From positions 1-59,781 of the forward strand of contig NZ_KB890448.1 in the NCBI RefSeq assembly GCF_000373105.1: DNA of 59,781 nucleotides. The letters are read 5' to 3'. A program made the position numbers and the translations under genes. The stretch comes from Neolewinella persica DSM 23188 (GTDB lineage: Bacteria > Bacteroidota > Bacteroidia > Chitinophagales > Saprospiraceae). Below, in pieces: positions 59,554 through 59,781 of this stretch; the first letter of the stretch is position 1; the number at the start of each line of letters is the position of its first letter. Below the pieces are notes generated by a model. It was not told where the DNA came from, searched no databases, and saw only the letters and a program-made list of their open reading frames with translations.

Positions 59554-59781
59554 TCGCTGCGCTCCGGTTGCAGGGTCGCTTCGCTCCGGTTGCAGGGTCG
59601 CTTCGCTCCGGTTGCAGGTGTTGCATGTTGCAGAGTATACACAACTTGCAACCTATGAAACCCCTGCAACGTGAGCGTAGCGAATCCCTGCAACAACTGC
59701 AACGTGAGCGTAGCGAACCCTGCAACAACTGCAACGTGAGCGTAGCGAACCCCTGCAACAACTGCAACGTGAGCGTAGCGA
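59553..59781. repeat. Composite inverted repeat array, cut by window end
   Basis: The left arm has three TCGCTTCGCTCCGGTTGCAGG units of 22 bp. A short centre (GTTGCATGTTGCAGAG...) follows. The right arm has at least four CTGCAACGTGAGCGTAGCGA units at about 30-bp spacing. The arms share complementary CGCT-x-CGCTC and GTTGCAG words, the same modules as at 20.67 kb. Confidence 0.88.

Overview
The window looks like chromosomal DNA of a marine-type Bacteroidota, most like the class Saprospiria (Lewinella-type). The evidence is three giant surface proteins with type IX secretion (T9SS) type-B / gliding-motility C-terminal domains, a PorP/SprF-family protein, a T9SS type-A sorting domain on a clostripain-like protease, LytS-type kinase architecture, a HYC/CC/PP-type metal protein next to a TonB receptor, and many promoters with the Bacteroidota -7 box TAnnTTTG. 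The taxonomic call is inference from gene content; no marker gene was searched.

Layout. 0.2-8.7 kb is housekeeping: a YggS-type PLP protein, a DbpA-like DEAD-box helicase convergent with a TPR/LytS-type histidine kinase, a secreted beta-lactamase-fold hydrolase with a GH3-like C-domain in front, and RmuC. 8.7-14.3 kb is giant adhesin 1. 14.7-20 kb holds an SDR, a sugar-phosphate nucleotidyltransferase, a T9SS-secreted C11 protease and a decayed second copy of part of the nucleotidyltransferase. 20.2-23.7 kb is a metal-related cluster (HYC/CC/PP protein, TonB receptor, HMA protein). 24-25.9 kb is atpD-atpC. 26.1-29.2 kb holds a beta-barrel gene remnant, an unknown membrane protein and folD. 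29.6-42.3 kb is a surface-adhesin locus: giant adhesin 2, PorP/SprF, giant adhesin 3. 42.5-44.1 kb has a GyrI-like lipoprotein, pyrF and tRNA-His. 44.1-45.8 kb is an AT-rich accessory island with a 253-bp inverted-repeat element, a small secreted protein and an amber-interrupted gene. 45.8-53.4 kb holds a Pif1-like helicase, a surface tyrosinase with EGF-like repeats, a HAD hydrolase, a histidine phosphatase and a DUF819 transporter. 53.4-57.3 kb is a minus-strand envelope-stress-like cluster (MscS, coiled-coil lipoprotein, DUF2945, coiled-coil secreted protein, a tiny membrane ORF, AI-2E transporter). The end holds a pseudouridine synthase, a PspC-domain protein and a DUF2027/Smr protein.

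The most unusual signal is not a gene. An 18-bp sequence, consensus TGCACCTGCGGCCGCGCC, occurs 18 times plus one or two degenerate copies, about once per 3.3 kb, on both strands. Nearly every intergenic copy has its GGCGC end facing the neighbouring gene and its TGCA end facing the spacer, so several spacers are bounded by inverted pairs. Several copies lie in frame inside genes, where they encode Ala/Pro-rich linkers or part of a signal peptide. I know of no named element that fits. Other repeat layers are composite CGCTnCGCTC/GTTGCAG inverted repeats, an octamer-phased inverted repeat between atpD and atpC, a 69-bp tandem repeat, and many short hairpins with 3-nt loops. A second recurrent signal is a TAnnTTTG-type box ending only 4-5 nt before ATG at five genes, which suggests leaderless transcripts.
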